A stretch of 64,000 bases of DNA from Devosia ginsengisoli (GTDB lineage: Bacteria; Pseudomonadota; Alphaproteobacteria; Rhizobiales; Devosiaceae): contig NZ_CP042304.1 in NCBI RefSeq assembly GCF_007859655.1, positions 1,240,001 to 1,304,000 on the forward strand. The letters are read 5' to 3'. Numbering within the stretch: position 1 is the stretch's first letter; the number at the start of each line of letters is the position of its first letter. Under the pieces are notes generated by a model. That model was not told where the DNA came from. It saw only the letters and a list, made by a program, of their open reading frames with translations, and searched no databases. Position numbers and translations under genes: made by a program. Positions 39,335-49,848 of the stretch are shown here, in pieces.

Positions 39335-41293
39335 ATGACCACCCCCGCACTCGGCGTCTGCTATTATCCCGAACATTGGCCGGAAGATGTGTGGGAGCGC
39401 GACGCGGCGCGCATGGCCGAGGTGGGCATCAAGTGGGTACGCATCGGGGAATTCGCCTGGTCGAAGCTGGAGCCGACGCCCGGCAAGCTGACCTTCGACT
39501 GGATCATCCGGGCCATGGACGTGCTGGGGCGGCATGGGCTCAAAGTGGTGTTCGGCACGCCGACGGCCACGCCGCCGCGCTGGATGGTCGACAAGCACCC
39601 CGCCATGCTTGCAGTGGATGCGCAGGGGCGCCGCCGCGGCTTCGGCTCGCGCCGGCACTATGATTTCAGCCATCTCGGCTATCGCGAAGAGGCCGGGCGC
39701 ATCACGCGCCTGCTGGCCGATGCCGTGGGCGACCACCCTGCCCTCGGCGCCTGGCAGACCGACAATGAATATGGCTGCCACGGCACGACCTATTCCTATT
39801 CGCCTTCCGCCGAGGCCGGCTTCCGGCAATGGCTGGCGGAGAAATATGGCAATGTGGATGCGCTGAACCAGGCTTGGGGCGCGGTGTTCTGGTCGATGGA
39901 TTACAACAGTTTCGAGCAGGTGGGCCTGCCGAACCTGCTGGTCTGCGAGGCGGCGCCGGCGCATGACCTCGATTTCCGCCGCTATGCCTCGGACCAGGTG
40001 GCGGCCTTCAATAAGGTGCAGTTCGATATCCTGAAGGCACGGCGGCCGGACCTGCCGGTCATTCACAATTTCATGTCGCGCTATACCGAATTCGACCATT
40101 ACGACGTGGCCGAAACGCTCGATATCGCCAGTTGGGACAGCTACCCGATCGGGCATCTGGCGGTCAGCGACGAGCCGGACGAGATCAAGCGGCTCTATAT
40201 GCGCCAGGGCGATCCTGACAATGCCGCCTTCCACCACGATCTCTATCGCGCTGTGGGCCATGGCCGCTGGTGGATCATGGAACAGCAGCCCGGCCCGGTG
40301 AACTGGGCGCAGTTCAACCCCGATCCCCTGCCCGGCATGGCGCGGCTCTGGGCCTGGGAGGGTTTTGCCCATGGCGCCGAAGTGGTGACCTATTTCCGCT
40401 GGCGGCAGGCGCCCTTTGCGCAGGAGCAGATGCATGCCGGCCTGCTGCGGCCCGACAGCGAGCCGGCGCCGGCCTATCATGAAGCGATGCAGGTGGCGGA
40501 GGAACTGAAAAGCGTTGCGCTGGACGGTCTGGCCAACAAGGGCCGCGTCGCGCTGGTCTTCGACTATCAGAGCGAGTGGGCCTGGGAAATCCAGCCCCAG
40601 GCCAAGGGCTTTTCCCATGGCGCCCATGTCCGGGCGCTTTATGCCGCCTTCCGCAAGCACGGCATCGATATCGACATCCTGCCGCCGAGCACGAAGAGCT
40701 TTGCCGGCTATGACATCGTCGCTATTCCGGCGCTGTTCGCCTGGAATGACGCCCTGCGGGAGGCCATCACCGAATTCGACGGACACCTGCTGATCGGGCC
40801 GCGTTCGGGCTCCAAGACCGAGAATTTTGCCATTCCGGCCAATCTGGCGCCGGACCTGCCGAGCAACCTGCTCGATGTGAAGGTGGCGCGGATCGACAGT
40901 CTCGACCCGGCGCTCGATATCGAGGTGCGGGGCAGCGGGGCCATCCACCACTGGCGCGAGCGCATCGAGACCAGGGCCAATGTGGTGATCGAGGATGTGG
41001 ATGGTTGGCCGGTGCTGGTCAACCAGGGCAAGCTCTATTACCTCGGCGCCAGCGGCAACCGGGCGCTGGTGCAGCGCGTGGTGGACTACCTGCTCGCCGA
41101 AACCGATACGCCGACGCTCAACCTGCCGGCGGGTGTGCGTTGCCGGACGCGCGACGGGTTCCGTATCTATGTAAATTACGGTGCCGGGCCGGCGGCGCTG
41201 AATGCCGCAACCGACGAAGCGGGTTATGTGCTGGGCACGGCCGAAATGCCCGCCGCCGGCGTCACCGTGGCACGACTCGCCAGGGCCGGGTGA
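39335..41293 (+). CDS. Beta-galactosidase, glycoside hydrolase family 42
   Basis: The 652-residue enzyme starts GVCYYPEHWPEDVWERDA, the typical GH42 opening. It has the acid/base Glu in QTDNEYGCHGT near residue 145 and the nucleophile Glu in WWIMEQQPGPVNWA near residue 315. There is no signal peptide, so it acts on imported galactosides. The ATG at 39335 is 10 bp after the lactonase stop; the longer frame overlaps that gene. The 3' end overlaps the end of convergent comEC by 32 bp. Confidence 0.94.
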   Translation: MTTPALGVCYYPEHWPEDVWERDAARMAEVGIKWVRIGEFAWSKLEPTPGKLTFDWIIRAMDVLGRHGLKVVFGTPTATPPRWMVDKHPAMLAVDAQGRRRGFGSRRHYDFSHLGYREEAGRITRLLADAVGDHPALGAWQTDNEYGCHGTTYSYSPSAEAGFRQWLAEKYGNVDALNQAWGAVFWSMDYNSFEQVGLPNLLVCEAAPAHDLDFRRYASDQVAAFNKVQFDILKARRPDLPVIHNFMSRYTEFDHYDVAETLDIASWDSYPIGHLAVSDEPDEIKRLYMRQGDPDNAAFHHDLYRAVGHGRWWIMEQQPGPVNWAQFNPDPLPGMARLWAWEGFAHGAEVVTYFRWRQAPFAQEQMHAGLLRPDSEPAPAYHEAMQVAEELKSVALDGLANKGRVALVFDYQSEWAWEIQPQAKGFSHGAHVRALYAAFRKHGIDIDILPPSTKSFAGYDIVAIPALFAWNDALREAITEFDGHLLIGPRSGSKTENFAIPANLAPDLPSNLLDVKVARIDSLDPALDIEVRGSGAIHHWRERIETRANVVIEDVDGWPVLVNQGKLYYLGASGNRALVQRVVDYLLAETDTPTLNLPAGVRCRTRDGFRIYVNYGAGPAALNAATDEAGYVLGTAEMPAAGVTVARLARAG

Positions 41294-43385
41294 GATTGGG
41301 AATGGCGGGGCGGATATCGAACCGCCCTGCCCCCGCATTCCAGCGCAGCCAGTGCACGCCGCCGGCCGCCAGCGCATCGGCGTCGATCACCTGACTGCCG
41401 GCGCAGGTCACCGGCGCACGGATGCGGGCGATGACGAGGTCGTTGCGACCGCAATCCTCGGCAAAGGCGGCGCCATTGCGGATCACCGCGACCGAGAAGC
41501 GGTCGGTAGTGGCGATGCAGCCCAGGCTGTCGCACAATGTGCCATCGGCCTTTGCGGCGATCGGCTCCTGATAATGCTCGCTCCAGACCTCGGTGGCGAA
41601 GCTGCCGGTGCGGCCGGTGATGAGGCCCATGCCGGCTTCAGTGCGCAGCGCCACGGCCTGTGTGCTGTCGGCGATGAGGATATCGGGGCGTTGATCGAGC
41701 CCCACCAGCAGGATCAGCGGGATCGCCAGAGCGGGGCCGAGCAGCCGCCACCAGGAGTTGAGGAAGGCGAACCAGGCCAGGGCCACGAGGCCGATGACCA
41801 GCGCCAGACCGGTCAGCAAAGGGTTACCGGTCAGCCCCTCGCTCCACCCGGCAACCAGCTCGGCGCCATCGACCATGCGGTCTATGCCCCAGCCCATGAC
41901 GGCCACGAAAGGCGCTTCGATGCCGAAGGGCATGGCGAGAACCGACAGCACGGCGAAGGGCATGATGACGAGGCTGACCACCGGCAGGACCAGCACATTG
42001 CCCAAGACGCCGAGCGGCGCGGTCTGCTGGAAGTGATAGGCCGAGAACAGCAGCGTGGCGGTGCCGGCGATGAAGCTGGTCAGTGCCGTGGCCCAGATGG
42101 TGGCCCATAGCCGCCTGCCCCAGTTGCGGTCCGCAGCCGGCGGCGGGCGCGGCATTTCGTAGATGCCGATCAGCGCCACCACGGCCGCGAAGGAGAGCTG
42201 GAAGCTGGCGCGGAATATGCTGGCCGGATCGATGACTGTTATCGCCAAAGCCGCGATGGCCACATTGCGCATGGTCAGCGCCCGCCGGCCAGCCAGCACG
42301 GCACCGAAGATCAGCGCCAGCATGATGGTGGAGCGGAGCGCCGGCACATTGGCGAGGCCGCCGGCCAGCAGCAGATAGCCGGCCGCAGCGACGAGTCCGG
42401 CGACGGCAGCGATCTTCTTGACCGGCCAGCGCGTGGCCGTGGCGGCAATGGACGCCAATAGCAGGCGCAGCAGGAAGAAGGTACCGCCGGCAACGATGGA
42501 TAGATGGAGGCCCGAAATCGAATAGATATGGGCCAGGCCGGACGCCGCCATGACGTCGCGGGTGGCGTCGTCGATGCCGCTCTGGTCGCCCACCACCATG
42601 GCTCGGCCGATGGCGGCGGAGGGCCCGTCGAGCACCGCATCGATGCGGGCGCCGATGGCCATGCGCAGGCCTTCGATGGCACGGGTGGCGTCAAAACTAT
42701 CGCCGTGGCGCACCAGTTCGAAACCGCTGGTGACATTGCCATAGGCGCCGATGCCGGCGAAATAGGCGTGGAACTGCCCGTCAAAGGCGCCGGGCAGGAT
42801 CGGCCCGGGGACCGGGGCCAGCCGCAGCTTGGCGCGGATGATATCGCCCGGCGCCAGCGGCGGCTCGGGCGGCACGACCAGCCGGGCACGAACTATGGGA
42901 AGCGGCCGATCATCGGCCAGCGGGGTAAGGCTCGAGACAACGACACGGCGGGTTTCCGGTGTGGCCGAAACGATCTCGTCCACCCGCGCCTCGTAAAGCC
43001 CATAGGCGGGCCGCGTCAGCATGGTGGTGCCGAACCACAGCCCATGCAGCGGCAACAGGCAGAACCCGACCCATGCCGCGACGAGCAGGCCGGCCAGCGG
43101 CAGGGTGATCGAGCGCCTGAGCAGCACGGTGAGCAGGGCCAAGGCAAGGCCGATGGCCAGCAGCGCCTGTGGTTCCGGCTCGCCCGGCAGCACGGCATAG
43201 GCGATGAGGCCGGCAATCATGGCGAAGGGCAGCAGCACGAAAAGTCGGCGGGTAACAGCGGCGTCGGCGAGACCGGTAGCGGTAGCCGGTCGCGACCAGA
43301 GCGCCGGCAGGCGCTGGCCTGATGGCGTCCCCACCGCCACAGGCGCAATGCCGGTGTCGCGCTCGCGTGTTTCCGCCTCCAGCAC
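41262..43385 (-). CDS. comEC: ComEC/Rec2-family DNA-uptake membrane protein
   Basis: The 707-residue polytopic protein has an N-terminal DUF4131-type region and the competence-channel domain around [21 protein letters not shown] near residue 290. The C-terminal part does not show the HxHxDH motif of the metallo-beta-lactamase domain found in Bacillus ComEC, a common situation in alphaproteobacteria. It is divergent from gltX with a 77-bp gap. Whether this organism takes up DNA cannot be judged from the window. Confidence 0.9.
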   Translation of the reverse strand: MLEAETRERDTGIAPVAVGTPSGQRLPALWSRPATATGLADAAVTRRLFVLLPFAMIAGLIAYAVLPGEPEPQALLAIGLALALLTVLLRRSITLPLAGLLVAAWVGFCLLPLHGLWFGTTMLTRPAYGLYEARVDEIVSATPETRRVVVSSLTPLADDRPLPIVRARLVVPPEPPLAPGDIIRAKLRLAPVPGPILPGAFDGQFHAYFAGIGAYGNVTSGFELVRHGDSFDATRAIEGLRMAIGARIDAVLDGPSAAIGRAMVVGDQSGIDDATRDVMAASGLAHIYSISGLHLSIVAGGTFFLLRLLLASIAATATRWPVKKIAAVAGLVAAAGYLLLAGGLANVPALRSTIMLALIFGAVLAGRRALTMRNVAIAALAITVIDPASIFRASFQLSFAAVVALIGIYEMPRPPPAADRNWGRRLWATIWATALTSFIAGTATLLFSAYHFQQTAPLGVLGNVLVLPVVSLVIMPFAVLSVLAMPFGIEAPFVAVMGWGIDRMVDGAELVAGWSEGLTGNPLLTGLALVIGLVALAWFAFLNSWWRLLGPALAIPLILLVGLDQRPDILIADSTQAVALRTEAGMGLITGRTGSFATEVWSEHYQEPIAAKADGTLCDSLGCIATTDRFSVAVIRNGAAFAEDCGRNDLVIARIRAPVTCAGSQVIDADALAAGGVHWLRWNAGAGRFDIRPAIPNLTRPWRVVPR

Positions 43386-43462
43386 CCGCTTTGCCCCCGC
43401 CCTTGCGCTCGTGCCGCGCTATGCTACACACGGCCCACAAATCCTCCAAACTTTCCGGTCTC

Positions 43463-44881
43463 ATGTCCCAGGTCGTTACCCGTTTCGCCCCTTCGCCCAC
43501 CGGCTACCTGCATATCGGTGGCGCCCGCACGGCCCTGTTCAGTTGGGCCTATGCCCAGAACAAGGGCGGCAAGATGCTGCTGCGCATCGAGGACACCGAC
43601 CGCGAACGCTCGACCGAAGCCGCCGTGACCGCGCTGGTCGACGGGCTCAAATGGCTCGGCCTGACCTGGGATGGCGAGCCGATCAGCCAGTTCGGCCGCG
43701 CTGCGCGCCATGCCGAAGTGGCCCATGAACTGGTGAAGATGGGCCACGCCTATTACTGCTACTGCTCGCCGGCCGAACTGGACCAGATGCGCGAGGAGGC
43801 CCGCGCCGCCGGCAAGCCGCCGCGCTATAACGGCTATTGGCGCGACCGCGACCAGAGCGAGGCGCCGGATGGCGTGGCGCCGGTGATCCGCATCAAGGCG
43901 CCACTGTCAGGCGATATCGTGGTGGACGACCATGTGCAGGGCAAGGTCGTGTTCAAGGCCGAGAACCTGGACGATTTCATCATCCTGCGCTCGGACGGCA
44001 CGCCGACCTATATGCATGCCGTGGTGGTCGATGACCACGACATGGGCGTAACGCATATCATCCGCGGCGACGACCACCTGACCAATGCCGCCCGCCAGAT
44101 CGTCATCTACAATGCCATGGGCTGGACCGTGCCCGAGATGGCGCATATCCCGCTGATCCACGGCCCTGATGGCGCCAAGCTCTCCAAGCGCCACGGCGCG
44201 CTGGGCGTGGAAGCCTATCGGCAGATGGGCTATCTACCCGAAGCCCTGCGCAACTACCTCGCCCGCCTGGGCTGGAGCCATGGCGACGATGAAATTTTCT
44301 CGACCGAGCAGATGGTCGAGTGGTTCAGCCTGGAAGGCCTCAACAAGGGCGCGGCGCGCTTCGATTTCGTCAAGCTCGAGAATATCAACGGCCACTATAT
44401 CCGCGAGGCGGCCCCGGCCTATCTCTATGACGTGATGCTGGCGACATCAGCCGAAGTGGGTCGGCAGGCCGATGTCGACGGGCTTTCGGCCAACAAGGAG
44501 ACGGTTCTTACGGCCCTGCCCGAATTGCAGCCGCGCGCCAAGACGGTGCTGGAGCTGATCGACCTGGCCCAGTTCATCTATGCGTCACGCCCGCTTGCTA
44601 TCGATGCCGCGGCGGCAGCCTTGCTGACGCCGGAGACACGGGCCGTGCTCAGGGACATGGCCGAGGTGCTGCGTGGCCTCAACGAATGGTCGGTGCCGGC
44701 GATCGATGCGGCCATGCGGGCCCTGGCCGAGGCCAAGGGACTCAAGCTGGGCAAGCTGGCCCAGCCGCTTCGCGCGGCGCTCACCGGACGCACCGTGTCG
44801 CCGGGGATTTTCGAGGTTATGGTGCTCATCGGACGGGACGAAAGTATGGCTCGTCTTGAGGATCAAACGAGCGCTGTCTAG
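43463..44881 (+). CDS. gltX: Glutamyl-tRNA synthetase
   Basis: The 472-residue class I synthetase has the HIGH-type motif [14 protein letters not shown] at residues 9-22 and the KMSKS-type motif KLSKRHG near residue 240. The ATG at 43463 fits the family start ([14 protein letters not shown]); the longer frame runs into the comEC promoter region. It lies just upstream of gltA as in other Rhizobiales. Many members of this order carry a second gltX, which is not in view. Confidence 0.97.
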   Translation: MSQVVTRFAPSPTGYLHIGGARTALFSWAYAQNKGGKMLLRIEDTDRERSTEAAVTALVDGLKWLGLTWDGEPISQFGRAARHAEVAHELVKMGHAYYCYCSPAELDQMREEARAAGKPPRYNGYWRDRDQSEAPDGVAPVIRIKAPLSGDIVVDDHVQGKVVFKAENLDDFIILRSDGTPTYMHAVVVDDHDMGVTHIIRGDDHLTNAARQIVIYNAMGWTVPEMAHIPLIHGPDGAKLSKRHGALGVEAYRQMGYLPEALRNYLARLGWSHGDDEIFSTEQMVEWFSLEGLNKGAARFDFVKLENINGHYIREAAPAYLYDVMLATSAEVGRQADVDGLSANKETVLTALPELQPRAKTVLELIDLAQFIYASRPLAIDAAAAALLTPETRAVLRDMAEVLRGLNEWSVPAIDAAMRALAEAKGLKLGKLAQPLRAALTGRTVSPGIFEVMVLIGRDESMARLEDQTSAV

Positions 44882-45028
44882 TGCTAATCGGAGGGTAAGC
44901 CTTGCTTACCCATTGGTTGCGTCGGAAGGGTAAAAACTGATACCCCTGCGCAGCAGCTATATCTGCCCAGTTTACGGCTTCGAGCGACCGGAATCATTGC
45001 GGACGCGGAGGCCTTCGAGGAGAGCTCA

Positions 45029-46318
45029 ATGACCGAAAAAGTCGCCAAACTCGTCATCGGGGACCAGACCCACGAATTCCCGGTACTGTCCGGCACGGTA
45101 GGCCCTGACGTGATCGACATCCGATCGCTCTACGCCAAGACCGGCATGTTCACCTACGACCCGGGTTTCACCTCGACGGCGGCATGCGACAGCGCCATCA
45201 CCTATATCGACGGCGACCAGGGCCAGCTCCTCTATCGCGGCTACCCGATCGAACAGCTCTCCGACAAGAGCAACTATCTCGAAGTCTGTTACCTGCTGCT
45301 CTATGGCGAGCTGCCCACCAAGGCCCAGATGGCCGAATTCGAGCAGCTGGTGACCCGCCACACCATGGTGCATGAGCAGATGCACTATTTCTTCCGCGGC
45401 TTCCGTCGCGATGCCCACCCCATGGCAGTGATGACCGGCGTGGTCGGCGCCATGGCGGCCTTCTACCACGACTCCACCGACATCAACGACCCGCAGCAGC
45501 GCGAGATCGCCTCGATCCGCATGATCGCCAAGATGCCGACCATTGCGGCCATGGCGTACAAATATTCGGTGGGCCAGCCCTTCGTCTATCCGCGCAACGA
45601 CCTCGATTACGCGTCCAATTTCCTGCATATGTGCTTCTCGGTGCCGGCAGAGGAATACAAGGTGAACCCGACCATCGCCAAGGCGATGGACCTGATCTTC
45701 ACCCTGCATGCCGATCACGAGCAGAATGCCTCGACCTCGACGGTGCGCCTGGCCGGCTCGTCCGATGCCAATCCCTTCGCTTGCATCGCGGCCGGCGTGG
45801 CCTGCCTGTGGGGCCCGGCCCATGGTGGCGCCAACGAGGCGGCGCTCAACATGCTCAAGGAAATTGGCACGGTTGACCGCATTCCCGAATTCATCGCCCG
45901 CGCCAAGGACAAGTCCGACAATTTCAAGCTGATGGGCTTCGGCCACCGGGTCTACAAGAACTTCGACCCGCGCGCGACCGTGATGCAGAAGACCGCCAAG
46001 GAAGTGCTGGACCTGCTGGGCGTTCACAACAATCCGACGCTGCAGGTGGCCCAGGAGCTCGAGAAGATCGCGCTCGAGGACCCCTACTTCATCGAGCGCA
46101 AGCTCTATCCCAATGTCGATTTCTATTCGGGCATCATCCTGGAAGCCATCGGCTTCCCGACCTCGATGTTCACCGTGCTGTTCTCGGTCGCCCGCACCGT
46201 TGGCTGGATCAGCCAGTGGAAGGAAATGATCGCCGATCCGCAGAAGAAGATCGGCCGCCCGCGCCAGCTCTATGATGGCTCGCCGGCCCGCGACTACGAG
46301 GCGCTCAGCGCCCGCTGA
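45029..46318 (+). CDS. gltA: Citrate synthase (housekeeping, hexameric type)
   Basis: This TCA-cycle enzyme makes citrate from acetyl-CoA and oxaloacetate. The 429-residue Gram-negative type has His in [12 protein letters not shown] near residue 230, His in [13 protein letters not shown] near residue 305, and Asp in PNVDFYSG near residue 362. GAGGAGAGCTC precedes the ATG. It is full length, unlike the two shorter homologues at 10977 and 12204. Its end overlaps that of convergent lpxB by 25 bp. Confidence 0.97.
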   Translation: MTEKVAKLVIGDQTHEFPVLSGTVGPDVIDIRSLYAKTGMFTYDPGFTSTAACDSAITYIDGDQGQLLYRGYPIEQLSDKSNYLEVCYLLLYGELPTKAQMAEFEQLVTRHTMVHEQMHYFFRGFRRDAHPMAVMTGVVGAMAAFYHDSTDINDPQQREIASIRMIAKMPTIAAMAYKYSVGQPFVYPRNDLDYASNFLHMCFSVPAEEYKVNPTIAKAMDLIFTLHADHEQNASTSTVRLAGSSDANPFACIAAGVACLWGPAHGGANEAALNMLKEIGTVDRIPEFIARAKDKSDNFKLMGFGHRVYKNFDPRATVMQKTAKEVLDLLGVHNNPTLQVAQELEKIALEDPYFIERKLYPNVDFYSGIILEAIGFPTSMFTVLFSVARTVGWISQWKEMIADPQKKIGRPRQLYDGSPARDYEALSAR

Positions 46319-47466
46319 TGCCAATGGGCCAGGACCCGGTCTGCCGGGTCCTGCCGCGGGAAATCGGCTTCGCCGCTTTCCATGAGATCTGAAAGCTCGC
46401 CAAAGGCCGCAATCTGGTCCTGGCGGGCTTTTTTATTGTCGAGCATGGTCTGGACCGCGGCCAGCATGGCGTCGGCATCGGGCACGTTCTGCACCAGTTC
46501 GGGCACGGCGATACGGCCCAGGATGAGATTGGGCAGCGAGACCGGCGGGCGACCATGCGCGTCATAGATGCGGGCCTGGTGCGGATCGAGCACATAGGTC
46601 ACGACCATGGGCACCTGCGCCAAAGCCAGCTCCAGCGTCACCGTGCCGGAGACAGCCAGTGCCAGCGCGGCCTGCCGATAGATATCGGCCCGCGCCGCAC
46701 GGTCGGAGACAATGCGCACCGGAACCGGCCAATCCGCGACCTCGCGCTCCAGCCGTTCATGCAGCCCCGGCAATGTCGGGATGACAATATCGTCGATGAC
46801 GGGATGAGAGCCGATCTGGCCGACCACCTGCCGGAACACCGGCAGATGACGGCGCAATTCGCCGTCGCGACTGCCGGGCAGCAGCACCAGCGGGCCACTT
46901 TCCACGGCGTCCCGCGCCAATCGCTCCGCCAGGGCCGGATGGCCGACATAGCAGGTGGGCGGCCCATCGAGGCGCTGCATCACAGCAGGTTCGAACGGCA
47001 GCACGGCCAGCACTTCCTCGAAGAGCGGCTTGAGCTTGGCGGCGCGCTGCGGCGCCCGCGCCCAGACAGACGGCGCGACGTAGAGGATGAGTTTCCCCTT
47101 GTAGCCGAGGCGCTTCAGCCGCTTGGCCAGCAGGCGCGAAAAATCCTGGGAATCGACGAGCACGACGATGTCGGGCCTGGCAGCCTTGATGGCGCGCGCC
47201 GTCTGCTCGAGGCGCCAGAGCAGCAGCGGCAGGCGCAGCAGCACATCGGTGACGCCCATGACAGCCAGGTCACGCATGGGAAACAGCGAGCGCAGGCCCA
47301 AGGCCTCGAGCTCATGGCCACCGACGCCAATGAAAGCCAGCGGCACGCGTTGCTGCAGGCGCGCGACAAGATCGGCCGCTATGCGATCACCGGAGGGCTC
47401 GCCGGCGAGAATGAAGAGCTTGAGATGCTCGTCCCCCGGTTGACCAGCGCCTGCCGGAGCACTCAT
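46294..47466 (-). CDS. lpxB: Lipid-A-disaccharide synthase
   Basis: The glycosyltransferase joins UDP-diacylglucosamine and lipid X to form the lipid A disaccharide. The 390-residue sequence has [15 protein letters not shown] near residue 20, [14 protein letters not shown] near residue 103, and [17 protein letters not shown] near residue 195. It begins directly after the lpxA stop codon (TAG-ATG). The pyrophosphatase gene lpxI, usual between lpxA and lpxB in this group, is absent here. Confidence 0.95.
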   Translation of the reverse strand: MSAPAGAGQPGDEHLKLFILAGEPSGDRIAADLVARLQQRVPLAFIGVGGHELEALGLRSLFPMRDLAVMGVTDVLLRLPLLLWRLEQTARAIKAARPDIVVLVDSQDFSRLLAKRLKRLGYKGKLILYVAPSVWARAPQRAAKLKPLFEEVLAVLPFEPAVMQRLDGPPTCYVGHPALAERLARDAVESGPLVLLPGSRDGELRRHLPVFRQVVGQIGSHPVIDDIVIPTLPGLHERLEREVADWPVPVRIVSDRAARADIYRQAALALAVSGTVTLELALAQVPMVVTYVLDPHQARIYDAHGRPPVSLPNLILGRIAVPELVQNVPDADAMLAAVQTMLDNKKARQDQIAAFGELSDLMESGEADFPRQDPADRVLAHWHQRALSAS

Positions 47467-48276
47467 CTAGTCGACATCGTGGCCGTTGCGCGGCAGCAGG
47501 ATCGGCCGATCCGACGCCGCGGCGATGAAGGCGACCACGTCCTGGACCAGCGGGTCGTTCTTGAACAGCTCGGCGGCATCCTCGACGCGCTCGCGCAGGG
47601 TGCCCTCGCTGGCAAAGATCAGCCGGTAAGCGGCGCGCAGGTGGTGAATCGCCTCGCGATCGAACTTGCGGCGTTTGAGGCCGATCAGGTTCAGCCCGGT
47701 CAGCGAGGCGCGATTGCCGACCGCCATGCCATAGGGGATGATATCGCCATCCACCATCGACGCGGCGCCGACAAAGGCATGCGCCCCGACGCGCGTAAAC
47801 TGGTGCACGACACACATGCCGCCGAAGGTGACATTGTCGCCGATCTGGCAATGGCCGGCGATGCCGACATAATTGGCCATGATGACATTGTTGCCCAGGA
47901 TGGCATCATGCGCCACATGGGCGCCGGCCATGATCAGGCAATCATTGCCGATCCTGGTCACCATGCCGCCGCCTTCGGTGCCCGGATTGATCGTCGCCGA
48001 CTCACGGATGACGCAGCGCTCGCCGATTTCCACCCGCGACGCTTCGCCATGATATTTGCGATCCTGCGGCTCATGGCCGATCGAGGCGAAGGGGAATACC
48101 TTGCTGTCCGCGCCAAGCACGGTATGGCCATCGATCGACACATGCGAGAGCAGTTCGACATTGTCGCGCAGCACGACATTGTCGCCGACAATGCAATAGG
48201 GACCGATCTTCACCCCCTGGCCGAGCTGTGCGCCCGAGCCGACGATGGCCGTCGGGTGAACGACCGGAGAGCTCAC
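47467..48276 (-). CDS. lpxA: UDP-N-acetylglucosamine acyltransferase
   Basis: It catalyses the first step of lipid A synthesis. The 269-residue trimeric left-handed beta-helix protein shows hexapeptide repeats from residue 5 on, and the catalytic His in AGAHVAHDAILG near residue 122. The start is GTG overlapping the fabZ stop (GTGA), indicating coupled translation. Confidence 0.96.
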   Translation of the reverse strand: MSSPVVHPTAIVGSGAQLGQGVKIGPYCIVGDNVVLRDNVELLSHVSIDGHTVLGADSKVFPFASIGHEPQDRKYHGEASRVEIGERCVIRESATINPGTEGGGMVTRIGNDCLIMAGAHVAHDAILGNNVIMANYVGIAGHCQIGDNVTFGGMCVVHQFTRVGAHAFVGAASMVDGDIIPYGMAVGNRASLTGLNLIGLKRRKFDREAIHHLRAAYRLIFASEGTLRERVEDAAELFKNDPLVQDVVAFIAAASDRPILLPRNGHDVD

Positions 48277-48749
48277 GAAGCCGCCTCGATGATCATCGCC
48301 GTGATTTCGGCTTCGGCGATGATCACCCCGTCAACCATGGCCTTGGCCTCGTAGCGGCCGACATTGCGGCGGCGCTGTATCTTGGCGATATGGAACTCGA
48401 TCGTGTCCCCCGGCCCGGCCGGCTTGCGGAACTTGGCCTTGTCGACGCCCAGCATCAGCACGATGTTTTTCTTGCCTGTGCCGGAATCATGCTTGATGAC
48501 GATGGCGCCAGCCGTCTGGGCCATGCCCTCGATGATCAGCACGCCCGGAAATACCGGATTCTCGGGAAAATGCCCCTGGAAGATGGGCTCGTTGAACGTC
48601 ACGTTCTTTATGCCCACGGCGGTCTCGTCGCGGTCGATCTTGACGATCCGGTCGATCATCAGAAACGGATAGCGATGCGGCAGGCTCTGCAGGATCTCGG
48701 CAATACTCATTGCCCCGAGTTCAGTGCTGGCTGGTGCGCTGTCGGTCAT
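48273..48749 (-). CDS. fabZ: 3-hydroxyacyl-ACP dehydratase FabZ
   Basis: It dehydrates 3-hydroxyacyl-ACP in fatty-acid elongation. The 158-residue hot-dog-fold enzyme has [13 protein letters not shown] near residue 24, and the catalytic His and Glu in [20 protein letters not shown]. It overlaps lpxD and lpxA by one to four bases, so the lpxD-fabZ-lpxA-lpxB run is one tightly coupled operon. Confidence 0.97.
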   Translation of the reverse strand: MTDSAPASTELGAMSIAEILQSLPHRYPFLMIDRIVKIDRDETAVGIKNVTFNEPIFQGHFPENPVFPGVLIIEGMAQTAGAIVIKHDSGTGKKNIVLMLGVDKAKFRKPAGPGDTIEFHIAKIQRRRNVGRYEAKAMVDGVIIAEAEITAMIIEAAS

Positions 48750-49774
48750 CCCCGCTTGTCCCCCTTGGAAAGTTTCCGCATCGTGGCGATTTCACGCCAG
48801 AAATCTCTTATATCCTGCGCCGGCGCACCGGCAAGCTTGCTGCCTGGCGGCCAGTTCTTGGTCACCGCGGCGCGGCCATGCACCACCGAGCCGGCGCCGA
48901 TGGTCAGGTGACCCGACGTACCCACGCCGCCGCCCATCAGCACGCCATCCTCGACAATGGTCGACCCCGACAACCCGCTCATCGCGGCGATGAGGCAGGC
49001 GCGGCCGATCTTGCAGTTGTGGCCGATCTGCACGAGGTTATCGATCTTGGTGCCTTCCCCGATCATCGTGTCGCCCAGGGCGCCGCGGTCGATGGTGGAA
49101 TTGGCGCCGATCTCGACCCGGTCCTGGATGAGCACCCGGCCCAGTTGCGGCACCTTGCGGTTGGACTGCCCGAAATCGAGCCAGCCGAAACCCTCGGTGC
49201 CGATGCGCACGCCAGAATGGATCACCACCTCATTGCCGATATGGGCGCAGTCGATAGTGGCATTGGCCGCGATAATGCAGTTGCGACCGATAGTGACACC
49301 GGCACCGATGACCGTATTGGCCCCGATGACGGTGCCACGGCCGATCTCGACGCCTGGCCCGACCACCACATTGGAGCCGATCGATACGTCGCGCTCGAAG
49401 ACCGGCGCGCCCAGGTCGTCCCGGCCGGAAGCAATGATGGAGCGGGTATTGGCCGGATAGAGGTGATCGAGGATATCGGCGAAGAGCTGGTGCGGCTTGT
49501 CGACGGCGATGGCGAGGCTGTGGGCCGGCACCATCTCGCGCAAAGCCGGCAGCACCAGAACCGCGCCGGCCGATGTGGCGCGCAGTTCCTCGACATAATC
49601 GGTATGCGCCGCGAGGGCCAGATCGCCGCTACTCGCCAGATCGAGCTCGGTCACGCCCTCGATCGACAGATCGGCATTGGCGAGGCCGGCCAACAGATCC
49701 TTGCGATCCAGAGCCGTCAGAATGGCACCGATTGTGGACGGGCCGGCAAAACGATGAAAACGGGTGTCGACCAT
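48746..49774 (-). CDS. lpxD: UDP-3-O-(3-hydroxyacyl)glucosamine N-acyltransferase
   Basis: It performs the third step of lipid A synthesis. The 342-residue protein has an N-terminal uridine-binding domain and C-terminal hexapeptide repeats with the catalytic His in [11 protein letters not shown] near residue 250. ATG at 49774 (MVDTRFHRF) is preferred; a GTG three codons upstream is possible. It is the first gene of the lpxD-fabZ-lpxA-lpxB operon and is separated from bamA by a terminator. Confidence 0.95.
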   Translation of the reverse strand: MVDTRFHRFAGPSTIGAILTALDRKDLLAGLANADLSIEGVTELDLASSGDLALAAHTDYVEELRATSAGAVLVLPALREMVPAHSLAIAVDKPHQLFADILDHLYPANTRSIIASGRDDLGAPVFERDVSIGSNVVVGPGVEIGRGTVIGANTVIGAGVTIGRNCIIAANATIDCAHIGNEVVIHSGVRIGTEGFGWLDFGQSNRKVPQLGRVLIQDRVEIGANSTIDRGALGDTMIGEGTKIDNLVQIGHNCKIGRACLIAAMSGLSGSTIVEDGVLMGGGVGTSGHLTIGAGSVVHGRAAVTKNWPPGSKLAGAPAQDIRDFWREIATMRKLSKGDKRG

Positions 49775-49785
49775 CAGTGTCACTT

Positions 49786-49825
49786 AAAAAGAATTGAGCC
49801 GCGGTGCATGCCGCCCGCGGCTCAA
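49786..49825 (-). terminator. Terminator after bamA
   Basis: TTGAGCCGCGG (49794-49804) and CCGCGGCTCAA (49815-49825) form an 11-bp perfect stem. The minus strand continues TTCTTTTTAAG. It separates bamA from lpxD, so lpxD needs its own promoter or read-through. Confidence 0.92.
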
Positions 49826-49848
49826 TGAACTGTCTCATGCCACGACGG

